From the NCBI RefSeq assembly GCF_006352065.1, contig NZ_CP040915.1:3906001-3970000 (forward strand): DNA of 64,000 nt, given 5' to 3'. Of this stretch, positions 34,824 through 42,981 are shown piece by piece. Source of the stretch: Georgenia yuyongxinii (GTDB taxonomy: Bacteria; Actinomycetota; Actinomycetes; Actinomycetales; Actinomycetaceae). A program made the position numbers and the translations under genes. Within the stretch, counting starts at the first letter, position 1. Every line of letters begins with the position of its first letter. Below the pieces are notes generated by a model. The model made no database searches. It saw only the letters and a program-made list of their open reading frames with translations, and had not been told where the DNA came from.

Positions 34824-35136
34824 CGAACGGGACCTCCTCCGCGGCGGCGTCCGGTCTGGACACCTGGTGTGTGCGCCTGCCGGCCCGCCACCGGGGGTGG
34901 TGGCGACGGGCCGGCAGGAAGCGACCCTGGGATGGTGGGCCACGCAACCTACGCAAGCGTAGGCTACGGGACCGTAAGTTTCAGTTGTGGGCACTCTACA
35001 AAGATCGTGGCAGATCCATTGTGGGCCCGCATCATCTGTGGGAGGAAGCCACAAAGGCTGTGCCGGGGTGGGCGACATCACGGTGGAGGGACCAACGTCG
35101 CAGGTCATGGTTGCGCGGCGGAGTTAGGGTCCGGCC
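34824..35136. other. 313-bp divergent promoter region, bkd / YwiC-like
   Basis: No gene seen. It contains an unusually AT-rich core (about 34940-35060) with two touching palindromes at 34948-34978 and is likely to hold both promoters. A possible -35/-10 pair was not assigned. Confidence 0.6.
34948..34978. promoter_or_regulatory. Two touching palindromic operators upstream of bkdA
   Basis: CCTACGC-AA-GCGTAGG (34948-34963, perfect) is followed at once by CTACGG-GA-CCGTAAG (34964-34978). Both share the core TACGs-NN-sCGTA, with centres 15 bp apart. The form recalls operators of TetR-family regulators of fatty-acid and desaturase genes in actinobacteria; that assignment is inference. Confidence 0.7.
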
Positions 35137-36066
35137 GTGCCCCGTCCGCCCGTCTCCGCTCCCGTCCCGGTCCCGGTCCCGGTGCGCAGCCGGCGCCGAC
35201 GCAGCCCGGGCTGGGTGCCGGACCAGCACGGCGCCTGGGCGATGATCACCGTCCCGCCGCTCGTGGGGATGGCCCTCTCGGGGCCGGCCTGGGCGCACGT
35301 GCCGTTGCTCGGCCTGTGGTGGGTGGGCTACTTCGCCTTCTTCGCGACCGGGCTGTGGCTGCGCAGTCGCCGGAAGGCGCGCTACCTGGCGCCGGTGCGC
35401 GCCTACGGGCTCGCCGTGCTGCCGTTCGCCGCGGCGCTGATGGTCGTGAGCCCGTACCTGGTGCGGTGGGCGGTCCCCTTCGCGCCGCTGGTGGCGATCA
35501 CGCTCTGGTGCTCGGCGCGGCGCCGTGACCGCTCGCTGCTCAACGACGTGGTCACGGTCGGGGCGGCGGGGTTGATGACGGCGGTGGCCTACGACGCGGG
35601 CACGGGGGGTGCCGGCGGGCTGTGGGGCACCGGGTGGCTGGCGGGGGCAGGGTGGCTCGGCAGCGGTGGCGGCGGGCTCGGCGCGGCGGCGGCTCACGCC
35701 CTCCCGGGGTCCTCCCCCGACGGGAGCCTCAGCGGCTGGGCGTGGGCGTGGCTGGTGACCGCGCTGCTCACCGCGTACTTCCTCAGCACCATCGGCTACG
35801 TGAAGACGAACATCCGCGAGCGGGGGAACCGGCGCTTCCTGCTCGGCTCGGTCGGCTACCACGTGCTGGTCGCCGTCGTCGTGGGCGCGCTGGGCCTGGC
35901 TGGCGTGGTGAGCGGGTGGCACGCCGCAGTGTGGGCCGCACTGCTCACGCGCGCCGTGGTCGTGCCGGTGGTGGCCCAGCAACGTGGGCGGCCGGTGCGG
36001 CCGCTGGTGATCGGCGTCGGGGAGATCGTCTTCTCGGTGCTGGTGGCGCTGACCCTGCTCGGCTGA
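35137..36066 (+). CDS. YwiC-like integral membrane protein
   Basis: 309 residues. After a Pro/Arg start, the YwiC hallmark WVPDQHGAWAMITVPPL appears, then about eight to nine TM helices (LGLWWVGYFAFFATGLWL, YGLAVLPFAAALMVVSPYL and others). A Gly-rich insertion (about 160-190) expands one loop compared with Bacillus YwiC. A conserved TIGYVKTNIRERGNR precedes the last helices. Function of the family is unknown; a prenyltransferase-like membrane fold has been suggested. GTG start. Divergent from the bkd operon with shared operator palindromes, hinting at a lipid-related role. Confidence 0.85.
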   Translation: MPRPPVSAPVPVPVPVRSRRRRSPGWVPDQHGAWAMITVPPLVGMALSGPAWAHVPLLGLWWVGYFAFFATGLWLRSRRKARYLAPVRAYGLAVLPFAAALMVVSPYLVRWAVPFAPLVAITLWCSARRRDRSLLNDVVTVGAAGLMTAVAYDAGTGGAGGLWGTGWLAGAGWLGSGGGGLGAAAAHALPGSSPDGSLSGWAWAWLVTALLTAYFLSTIGYVKTNIRERGNRRFLLGSVGYHVLVAVVVGALGLAGVVSGWHAAVWAALLTRAVVVPVVAQQRGRPVRPLVIGVGEIVFSVLVALTLLG

Positions 36067-36172
36067 CCACCGGGGGCAGTGCCGCAACGGGCCCCTGGCT
36101 GTGGGGGCTGTGCAGCCGCTGGCGGCGGCGTAACCTGGGGCCACCGTCGGCCCGCCCCGTCGGAGGTGGCCC

Positions 36173-36358
36173 ATGTGGTACTGGATCATCGGCGCCGTGC
36201 TTCTCATCCTGGTTGCAGCCGGGCTGTGGTTCGACCTCGGGAGCCGGCTCGGTTGGCGGTCCGAGAAGACGCAGGGGCCCGACCCTCAGCTCGCCGAAGA
36301 CCTGCGGGACATCCGGCGGGACATCGAGCGCGGCCGGGACGGCTGGGGCGCGTTCTGA
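36173..36358 (+). CDS. Small single-pass membrane protein, 61 residues
   Basis: GGAGGTGG lies 5 bp before the ATG. One TM helix (WIIGAVLLILVAAGLWFDLG), then a charged cytoplasmic helix (LAEDLRDIRRDIERGRDG). Size and layout are those of small actinobacterial membrane proteins of unknown role. It ends just before the convergent aminotransferase gene. Confidence 0.75.
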   Translation: MWYWIIGAVLLILVAAGLWFDLGSRLGWRSEKTQGPDPQLAEDLRDIRRDIERGRDGWGAF

Positions 36359-36368
36359 CGAGCTGGAC

Positions 36369-37475
36369 TCAGGCGAGCTCGAGCACGCCGTCGACGGATC
36401 GCTGAACCCACTCGGCGGCGAGCTCGAGGAAGAGGTCGTTGCCCTCGGGCTCCCCGACGGACACCCGCACGCCCTCGCCGGCGAAGGCCCGCACAAGCAC
36501 GCCGTGCCTGCGGGCGTGGTCGGCGAACGCGGCGGTCCGCCGGCCCAGCCCGAGCCAGACGAAGTTGCCCTGGGCGTCCGGCAGCGTCCAGCCCTGGCTG
36601 GTCAGGGCCGTGACCACCCGCTCTCGCTCGGCGACGACCTCCGCGACCCGCTCACGCACCTGCTCATCGGCGCGCAGCGCGGCGCGCGCGGCGGCCATCG
36701 CCATGGAGTTGACGCCGAAGGGCGTGGAGACGGCTCGAAAGCCCGTGGTGAGGCGGCGGCGGGCGAGGGCGAACCCCACGCGCAAGCCCGCCAGCCCGTA
36801 CGCCTTGGAGAAGGTGCGCAGCACCACAAGGTTCTTGTGGTCGGCGAGCAGGGCCGGGCCGTCGGTGCGATCGGGAAGGGTGACGAAGTCGATGTACGCC
36901 TCGTCCAGCACCACCATGACCGACGCGGGCACCGCGGCGAGGAACTCGCGCAGCTCCGTCTGCGTCAGGGCCGGCCCGGTGGGGTTGTTCGGGCTGCAGA
37001 GCAGGACGGCGCGGGTGCGGTCGGTCACCGCGGCCGCCATGGCGGCCAGGTCGTGCCGGCCGGCGGCGTCCACAGGCACCTGGACGGCACGAGCCCCCGC
37101 CACCTGGACCGAGATCGGGTACGACTCGAAGGAACGCCAGGCCATCACCACCTCGTCGCCGGGCTCGCACACCGCCGTCAGGACGTGCTGCAGCACGGCG
37201 ACCGAGCCGTTGCCGACCGTCACGCGCTCCGCCCCCACGCCGAACTTCTCGCCGATCGCCTCGGTGAGCTCGGTGGCGTACATGTCCGGATACCGGTTCA
37301 GGTCCGCGGCGGCGTCGACCATCGCCGCGCTGACCGCCGTCAGCGGCGGGAAGGCGATCTCGTTGCTGGAGAGCTTGTACAGCTGCCGGCCAGGTGCGGG
37401 GCGCTCCCCCGGCACGTAGGACGGGAGGGTGTCGACATCCGGGCGCAGGCGGACAGAGGAGCTCTTCGTGGCCAT
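36369..37475 (-). CDS. Histidinol-phosphate / aromatic aminotransferase
   Basis: 368 residues, PLP-dependent fold type I. Motifs: YKLSSNEIAFPP near the start, NPNNPTG-like CSPNNPTGPALT, VVLDEAYIDFV (PLP-contacting Asp and Tyr), PLP-lysine in LRTFSKAYGLAGLRVG, and the substrate Arg in GEGVRVSVGEPEGN. It matches actinobacterial Pat/HisC proteins that transaminate phenylalanine/tyrosine precursors or histidinol phosphate. Start ATG 37475 (MATKSSSVRLRPDV). It stands alone, without his genes, which favours the aromatic Pat role. Confidence 0.92.
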   Translation of the reverse strand: MATKSSSVRLRPDVDTLPSYVPGERPAPGRQLYKLSSNEIAFPPLTAVSAAMVDAAADLNRYPDMYATELTEAIGEKFGVGAERVTVGNGSVAVLQHVLTAVCEPGDEVVMAWRSFESYPISVQVAGARAVQVPVDAAGRHDLAAMAAAVTDRTRAVLLCSPNNPTGPALTQTELREFLAAVPASVMVVLDEAYIDFVTLPDRTDGPALLADHKNLVVLRTFSKAYGLAGLRVGFALARRRLTTGFRAVSTPFGVNSMAMAAARAALRADEQVRERVAEVVAERERVVTALTSQGWTLPDAQGNFVWLGLGRRTAAFADHARRHGVLVRAFAGEGVRVSVGEPEGNDLFLELAAEWVQRSVDGVLELA

Positions 37476-37585
37476 GGTCCAAGTGTGCACCTGACGGCGC
37501 GCTGGTCGGTCGTCGGTCCATGTCCCGGCCGGATGCCTGTCCACGTCCGGGGCCCGGTGTCGGCGGTCGATGGCACGATCGGCAC

Positions 37586-37966
37586 ATGCGCTTCGTCGTG
37601 CGGTTCCTCGTCAACGCCGCCGCCATCTGGCTGTGCACGCTCGTGGTGCCGGGCATCGCCCTGCCCCAGACGGGCTCGACCGGGGCGCTGCTCGTCAACC
37701 TGGCGGTGGTCGCGCTGATCTTCACGTTGGTCAACATGCTCGTGCGGCCCGTGGTGAACCTGCTCTCGCTGCCGCTGTACATCCTCACCTTGGGGTTGTT
37801 CTGGATCGTGGTGAATGCGCTGATGCTGATGCTCACAGGCTGGATCAGCCGGTTCACCGACTACGGCCTCGAGGTCGACGGCTTCTGGACGGCGGTGCTC
37901 GGTGGGCTGCTCATCGCCGTCGCCAGCTGGCTGCTGCACCTGCTCGTCCCGGGCGACAAGCGCTGA
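37586..37966 (+). CDS. Phage holin family (PF04020-like) membrane protein
   Basis: 126 residues, four TM helices. The order MRFVVRFLVNAAAIWLCTLV, LVNLAVVALIFTLVNMLVRP, LLSLPLYILTLGLFWIVVNA and FWTAVLGGLLIAVASWLLHLL matches the small PF04020 family, including the conserved NxxVRPVVNLLSLP segment. Despite the family name it is chromosomal and not linked to phage here. Function unknown. Confidence 0.88.
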   Translation: MRFVVRFLVNAAAIWLCTLVVPGIALPQTGSTGALLVNLAVVALIFTLVNMLVRPVVNLLSLPLYILTLGLFWIVVNALMLMLTGWISRFTDYGLEVDGFWTAVLGGLLIAVASWLLHLLVPGDKR

Positions 37967-37985
37967 GCCCCGCGGCGAGCTGCGC

Positions 37986-39629
37986 TCACCGGGTCCGGAC
38001 GATCTCGAACAGCAGTGACTCGGTGTGGGCGCCGGGCACGCCGGTGCCCATGGCCGCCCGGTTCCTGGCCAGCCAGTCCTGGACCCCGGCGTCGTCGATG
38101 TCGTCGAGGCGTTGCGCCGCCCGGACGTAGTTCGGCAGCAGGTGCGGTGCGCCCAGGCGAGCCGGCTCGCCGGAGTGCACGGCCACCGTGACGTGGTTGG
38201 CGGCCGGCTCGTTCGGGTAGCCGTCCAGGCCCACCGTGGGGTCGTTGACGTCCTCGAGGCTGAGCACGGCGACCGAGGGCGGCAGCTCGACGGCGGCGAT
38301 CGGGCTGCCGGCCGTCAGGACCGCCTGGACGTCGAAGCGGGCGGTGAACACCGGGTCGGCCACCAGCCGTGCCGCCACCAGCCCGCCCTGGCTGTGCACC
38401 GCCATCGCGACCGGCTCACCGGGCGCGATGCCGGCCTGGTCCATCGCGGTGGCCACGCCGATCTCCATGTCGCTCACCACACCGGCCATCGTCCGCAGGT
38501 TGGTGTCGTTGTCCATCGGATTGCGTCCGCCGCCGAGCTGCTCCTGCGTGCCCGGGACGACGACGGTCCAGTGGCGCCGTCCGTCCGGAGCCGTCGTGCG
38601 CAGCACCTCTACCGCCCCCGCGTTGGCGGCGCGCGCCTGCGCCTCCAGAGCGCCGATGCGAGCGAGGGTCTGGGCAGGCGTGCCGGGTGGACGGCGCACG
38701 GGCTGCCCGACGCGCGTGGCCACGACCGCCGTGCCCATGGTGGCGCCGGTCGCCCCCACCGCCAGTCCAGCTGTGGCGAGCGGGGCGGCCACGGATTCCT
38801 CGGGCAGCACGGTCGGGGCGGTCACCCAGGCACCGCCGTGCCCCGGTAGGCCGCCCAGCAGGTGCAGCGGCGGGACCTGGGCGACGCTCACGCCGTCGAG
38901 CTCGCGTCCGGCGTGCGCCACGAGCGAGACGTTCTCGAGCATCGGCACCAGGCCCAGCGCGGTGCGCTCGACGGCGGTGCGCTCGCGCACGTCCACCCAG
39001 TGCATCCCCAGGAACATCCCGCCCATGACGGACTCCGGCCGCGACCACTGCAGCCGGCCGGCGAGCGCGCGGACGTGCTCCTGGGCGACGACAGCGTCGA
39101 GCAGCCCTGGGTTCCCGAGCCGCGAGTGAGCGACGGCGGCATGGCCGACGACCGCGGCCACTTCGAGCGCGGTCACCGCGCCACGCACCTTGGGCGGGGC
39201 CAGGAGATGGGCGCCGTAGCGCCACCACGGCGGATTGAAGCCCCGGTATGCGCGGGCGTCGGCCTCCTCGTACCACTGCTGCTGCACCTGGAGATCGGCG
39301 GCGAGGGAACCGGCCCGGTCGGCGAGCTGCACCATGGACAGCCCGCTGTGAACCACCGCCCGAAGCTGCTCGGTGAGGGCGAACACCGCCGGCACGGGCG
39401 GCACGTAGTAGACCAGCGTGCCGACCGCCCGCGTAGCGGCGATCGCGTCCTGGACCAGCGCGGCGGCCCGTCGCATCCGGCCGGCCAGGGCGCCGAGCTC
39501 GGCGGTGTCGACTGTGGTCGCGCGCCCGCCGGTGATCATCACCCGGGTGGCCCACGGGCTGGCCCAGGGCGACGGGACGGGGGCAACCCAGGGGGCGCCT
39601 GGTTCGCCAGGACCGGTCGCCGGGCTCAT
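37986..39629 (-). CDS. Large alpha/beta-hydrolase-like protein paired with a WXG100-like gene
   Basis: 547 residues. The first 200 residues are helical and Ala-rich, like the N-terminal region of WXG-linked effectors (AGRMRRAAALVQDAIAATRA, SMVQLADRAGSLAADLQVQQ). A middle Ala/Gly-rich part contains weak TM-like segments (ATAGLAVGATGATMGTAVVA). The C-terminal 200 residues look like an alpha/beta hydrolase: strand WTVVVPGTQEQ, nucleophile elbow AVHSQGGLVAARL, acid candidate EDVNDPTVGLD, and a late His (GAHTESLLFE). Its ATG overlaps the WXG100-like gene's stop. Likely a secreted or surface lipase-like protein; no ESX secretion genes are in the window. Confidence 0.78.
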   Translation of the reverse strand: MSPATGPGEPGAPWVAPVPSPWASPWATRVMITGGRATTVDTAELGALAGRMRRAAALVQDAIAATRAVGTLVYYVPPVPAVFALTEQLRAVVHSGLSMVQLADRAGSLAADLQVQQQWYEEADARAYRGFNPPWWRYGAHLLAPPKVRGAVTALEVAAVVGHAAVAHSRLGNPGLLDAVVAQEHVRALAGRLQWSRPESVMGGMFLGMHWVDVRERTAVERTALGLVPMLENVSLVAHAGRELDGVSVAQVPPLHLLGGLPGHGGAWVTAPTVLPEESVAAPLATAGLAVGATGATMGTAVVATRVGQPVRRPPGTPAQTLARIGALEAQARAANAGAVEVLRTTAPDGRRHWTVVVPGTQEQLGGGRNPMDNDTNLRTMAGVVSDMEIGVATAMDQAGIAPGEPVAMAVHSQGGLVAARLVADPVFTARFDVQAVLTAGSPIAAVELPPSVAVLSLEDVNDPTVGLDGYPNEPAANHVTVAVHSGEPARLGAPHLLPNYVRAAQRLDDIDDAGVQDWLARNRAAMGTGVPGAHTESLLFEIVRTR

Positions 39630-39892
39630 GGGCCGGCGCCGCCCGCGAGCGCCGCAGCACGCTGCCGGTCGGCCAGCGCGACGACGGCGTCCGCCTGCCG
39701 GAGGCCGGCCATCACCTCCTGCGCGTGGTGCAGCAGGGCGGTGAGCGCGGTGGCATAGGCCTCGGCGCCCGCCCCGCGCCACTGCACCGGGAACGCGGCG
39801 CGCAGCTCCGCCTGCGCCAGGGCCATCGTCGAGATGGCGGCCAGCACCTGCGTCCGCGCGGGTGAGATCTCACCCGGCCACGACTCGTTCAC
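39626..39892 (-). CDS. WXG100-like small helical protein
   Basis: 88 residues, two helices joined by a turn with WRG in place of the classic WxG (FPVQWRGAGAEAYATALTAL). Such proteins are usually secreted as dimers by type VII systems together with a larger partner. The following gene overlaps by 4 bp and encodes that candidate partner. C-terminal YxxxD/E secretion signals are not evident. GGAGGA lies just upstream of the ATG. Start 39892 gives the expected family length. Confidence 0.78.
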   Translation of the reverse strand: MNESWPGEISPARTQVLAAISTMALAQAELRAAFPVQWRGAGAEAYATALTALLHHAQEVMAGLRQADAVVALADRQRAAALAGGAGP

Positions 39893-40066
39893 GGGTTCCT
39901 CCTTCGACGGCGGACCGGCTCGCCAGTGGCTCGGTGGCGGTCGATGGGGCAGTGGCGGCGCGGTGGCTCGTCTCGGGACGTTAGGCGCGGGCGGCCGACG
40001 CTCGCGTGCCCCTGCCTGCCGGTTGTGGACGGGCTGTCATCGGGGCGCCTCGACCAGGATGAGGGC

Positions 40067-40858
40067 GTGAGCAGCTTCCGCAAGGGTGACCACGGCGAGC
40101 CGGACTCCGTGCGCTTCGAGGCGGCCGGCCTCCGCTGGCTCGGTGAGGCGGAGGGCGGCGTCGCCGTCGCCGACGTTTTGTCAGAGGGGCCCGGCTGGCT
40201 CGAGACCGGGCGGGTGCACCAGAGCGGCGCGACCGCCGCCGCGGCCGAGCAGCTCGGGCGGGCCCTGGCACGTACCCACGCGGCCGGAGCCCCGCACCTG
40301 GGCTGCCCGCCTGCGGGGTGGACCGGGGAGGGCTTCATGGGCAAGGCGCAACTCCCGCTGCGGGGGACGCCGGGCACCGATTCCTGGGGCGAGTTCTACG
40401 CGGCCGACCGGGTCCTGCCGTACCTGGCCGGCGCCGTCGCCAACGGGGCCATCGACACCGCCGGGGAGAGGACGGTGCGGCGTTGCGCCGATCGGCTGGC
40501 CACGGGCGAGCTGGATGCGCCCCAGCCGCAGCTGGTGACCGGTCCGGCCGCGCGCCTGCACGGGGACCTGTGGGGCGGGAACGTGCTGTGGGGCGAGCGG
40601 GACGGGATCGTGGCAGCCACCCTGATCGACCCTGCGGCGCACGGCGGGCACGCCGAGTCCGACCTCGCCCAGCTGGGCGTGTTCGGCGCGCCGTACCTGG
40701 CCCGGGTCGTCGCCGCCTATGACGAGGTCTCCCCGCTCGCGCCCGGCTGGCGCGAACGGGTCGGGCTGCACCAGCTGCACATGCTCATCGTGCACGCCGC
40801 CCTCTTCGGCGGTTCCTACGGGCCGCAGACGGTCCGCACGGCGGCCCGGTACGCGTGA
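40067..40858 (+). CDS. Fructosamine kinase family protein
   Basis: 263 residues, an aminoglycoside-phosphotransferase-like kinase. Motifs: an N-terminal nucleotide-binding strand region (VRFEAAGLRWLGEAEGG), the catalytic loop LHGDLWGGNVLW, and the metal-binding DPAAHGGHAESDLAQL. The last two are hallmarks of fructosamine/ketosamine-3-kinases, which repair glycated proteins by phosphorylating the sugar. Start GTG 40067 with AGGATGAGGG upstream; the longer open frame is non-coding. Confidence 0.9.
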   Translation: MSSFRKGDHGEPDSVRFEAAGLRWLGEAEGGVAVADVLSEGPGWLETGRVHQSGATAAAAEQLGRALARTHAAGAPHLGCPPAGWTGEGFMGKAQLPLRGTPGTDSWGEFYAADRVLPYLAGAVANGAIDTAGERTVRRCADRLATGELDAPQPQLVTGPAARLHGDLWGGNVLWGERDGIVAATLIDPAAHGGHAESDLAQLGVFGAPYLARVVAAYDEVSPLAPGWRERVGLHQLHMLIVHAALFGGSYGPQTVRTAARYA

Positions 40859-40963
40859 GCGCGGGACGTGGCCCAGGCGGGGTCACCGCACGGGCGGGCG
40901 CTCTCGCCGTCCGCGGGTCTTGGCGGCTCGCGCGCCCGGTAAACCGCCCGCGCATGCCGCAAA

Positions 40964-41029
40964 CGACAGCGTGCGGCGGAAGCGGCCGCTCGTGACCGAC
41001 AGCGTGCAGCTCGAGCGGCCGCCCGCGAC
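40964..41029. repeat. Two 33-bp tandem repeats with internal 11-bp inverted repeat
   Basis: Units 40964-40996 and 40997-41029 both begin CGACAGCGTGC and end in CGxGAC-like sequence. GCGGCCGCTCG (40982-40992) in the first unit is exactly inverted at 41012-41022 in the second, so the pair can fold into a hairpin between two convergent genes and may serve as a terminator. Confidence 0.7.
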
Positions 41030-41033
41030 GCCG

Positions 41034-41753
41034 TCAGGCCCGGGGCTGGCGCTCCGCCCACTCGGTCAGCGCGACCCGCGGGCCGGTGAAGAACGGGATC
41101 TCCTCGCGCACGTGCCGGCGGGCGCCGACGGCGCGCAGCTCGCGCATGACGTCGACGATGCGGTGCAGCTCGGCGGCCTCGAAAGCGAGGATCCACTCGT
41201 AGTCGCCCAGCGCGAACGCCGAGACCGTGTTCGCGCGGACGTCGGGGTAGTCGCGGGCGGCCAGGCCGTGCTCACGCAGCATGGCGCTGCGCTCGTCGGC
41301 CGGGAGCAGGTACCACTCATAGGAGCGCACGAACGGGTAGACGCACAGGTAGGCGCCCGGTTCCTCGCCCGCGAGGTAGGCGGGCACGTGCCGTTTGTTG
41401 AACTCGGCCTCGCGGTGCAGGCCGACCACCGACCACACCGGCTCGAGGAACGCGCCTAGGCCCGAGGCGAGGAGGCGGTGGTAGGCGTCCTGGACCGCCT
41501 CGATCGTGGGGGCGTGCCACCACACCATGAGGTCGGCGTCGGCGCGCAGCCCGGCGACGTCGTACCAGCCACGCACCACCACGCCGGAGCCGGCCACCGC
41601 CTCCTCGGCGGCGGCCACGAGCGCCGCCCGGTCCCCGGCATCCGCCGGCAGGGGCGCGGCGGCGGCGAAGACGCTCCACATCGTGTAGTCGATGCCGGTG
41701 TTGATGCTCTCGACGTCGGCGCCCTCGCCGATGCGCGGGACGGGCTGGCTCAT
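41034..41753 (-). CDS. hemQ: Coproheme decarboxylase HemQ (ChdC)
   Basis: 239 residues, chlorite-dismutase fold. Family markers: [14 protein letters not shown] at the start, [51 protein letters not shown] (containing the catalytic Tyr of the actinobacterial group), and [14 protein letters not shown]. It oxidatively decarboxylates coproheme III to heme b, the last step of the coproporphyrin-dependent pathway. It lies downstream of hemH on the same strand, with a repeat element between them. Confidence 0.94.
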   Translation of the reverse strand: MSQPVPRIGEGADVESINTGIDYTMWSVFAAAAPLPADAGDRAALVAAAEEAVAGSGVVVRGWYDVAGLRADADLMVWWHAPTIEAVQDAYHRLLASGLGAFLEPVWSVVGLHREAEFNKRHVPAYLAGEEPGAYLCVYPFVRSYEWYLLPADERSAMLREHGLAARDYPDVRANTVSAFALGDYEWILAFEAAELHRIVDVMRELRAVGARRHVREEIPFFTGPRVALTEWAERQPRA

Positions 41754-41805
41754 GCATGCTCCTTGGTCTGGCCGCGTCCTCGTTGAACGCGGCGGTGGGC
41801 GGTGG

Positions 41806-41850
41806 TGTCTCGGCGATGACTTCTCGCCGAGAAGATGACATCTCGCGCGA
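41806..41850 (-). repeat. Dispersed CGAGATGTCA repeat, copy C
   Basis: On the minus strand it reads CGCGAGATGTCATCTTCTC then GGCGAGAAGTCATCGCCGAGA. It contains the perfect palindrome CTTCTCG-C-CGAGAAG and sits between hemH and hemQ. Related copies occur at 48947, 59929 and 63252. Confidence 0.8.
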
Positions 41851-41865
41851 CTGGGATAGGCGCAC

Positions 41866-42981
41866 CTAGGGCGCGGGGGTGGGGGCCTCGCAGGCGGCGG
41901 GCACGCCGGAGTCGACGCCGGCGCGCAGGCGGCAGCAGCCGGGCCGGCACGCACCGGGCCACGGGGCCAGCGCCCCGGCGGTCTCCCGCCCGGTCGACTC
42001 GCCACGCTCGGCGGCCGCCCGCTCGAGGAGCAGGTCGACCAGCCCAGTGACGAACTGGGGGTCGGTGCCGGCGGTGGCGGCACGCTCCATGCGCATGCCG
42101 AGCTCCTCGGCGGTCTCCTTGGCCTCGGTGTCGAGGTCGTAGATGACCTCCATGTGGTCCGAGACGAACCCGATCGGCGCGAGCACCACCTGCTGGGCGC
42201 CGTCGGCGTGGAGCGCCGCCAGGGTGCGGTTGACGTCGGGCTCGGTCCAGGGGGTGTACGGCGTGCCGGACCTCGAGCAGTAGGCCAGCTCCCACGGGAC
42301 CCGGTGGCCGAGCCGCTCGCCGGCCTGAGTGGCGATGACCCCGGCGACGTCGAGGTGCTGGGCGGAGTAGCTCGCCGGCGAGACCACCCCGGAGGCCACC
42401 TCCATGGGCGTGGGGATGGAGTGGGTGACGAAGACGAGCGGCGCCTCGGGCGACGGCGCGGCCCCGAGCCGCTCGTACGCGGCGACGACGGCGTCGGTGT
42501 TGGCGGCGACGAACCCGGGGTCGTTGAAGTAGGGGCGGATCTTGTCCACGTCGAGGTACCGCCCCTCCTCGGCCAGGGCGGCGAGGGAGGCGGCGATGTT
42601 CTCGCGGTACTGCCGGCACCCGGAGTACGAGGCGTAGGCGCTGGTCACCACGGTGAGGACCCGCCGCGCGCCGTCGTCGTGCAGGTCGCGCAGGACGTCG
42701 GTGAGGTACGGGTCCCAGTTGCGGTTGCCCCACACGATGGGGATGCCCACACCGCGGCCGGCAAGGTCCTCGCGCAGGGCGGCGAGCAGCGCCTTGTTCT
42801 GGTCGTTGATGGGGCTCTTGCCGCCGAACGCGTAGTAGTGCTCGCCCACCTCCTCGAGGCGGGAGTCGGGGATGCCGCGGCCGGCGGTGACGTTGCGCAG
42901 GAAGGGCACCACGTCCTCGGGCTTCTCGGGCCCTCCGAAGGAGAGGAGCAGGACGGCGTCGTACGGGGTGAGGCTGGTCAT
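41866..42981 (-). CDS. hemH: Coproporphyrin ferrochelatase
   Basis: 371 residues. Inserts iron into coproporphyrin III. Seen: [16 protein letters not shown] at the start, [28 protein letters not shown] (containing a cluster Cys), the catalytic His in [11 protein letters not shown], and the [14 protein letters not shown] motif. The C-terminal CRPGCC supplies further cysteines of the [2Fe-2S] cluster known in actinobacterial ferrochelatases. A Cys/Pro-rich tail of about 30 residues extends past the usual end. Overlaps the hemA stop by 4 bp. Confidence 0.95.
   Translation of the reverse strand: MTSLTPYDAVLLLSFGGPEKPEDVVPFLRNVTAGRGIPDSRLEEVGEHYYAFGGKSPINDQNKALLAALREDLAGRGVGIPIVWGNRNWDPYLTDVLRDLHDDGARRVLTVVTSAYASYSGCRQYRENIAASLAALAEEGRYLDVDKIRPYFNDPGFVAANTDAVVAAYERLGAAPSPEAPLVFVTHSIPTPMEVASGVVSPASYSAQHLDVAGVIATQAGERLGHRVPWELAYCSRSGTPYTPWTEPDVNRTLAALHADGAQQVVLAPIGFVSDHMEVIYDLDTEAKETAEELGMRMERAATAGTDPQFVTGLVDLLLERAAAERGESTGRETAGALAPWPGACRPGCCRLRAGVDSGVPAACEAPTPAP

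Noticed and set aside
37586-37966. Prophage signal from a holin-family protein
   Set aside because: This family is widespread in chromosomes and no other phage gene is near.
37986-39892. Type VII (ESX) secretion locus
   Set aside because: No EccB/C/D/E or mycosin gene is present; only a possible substrate pair.
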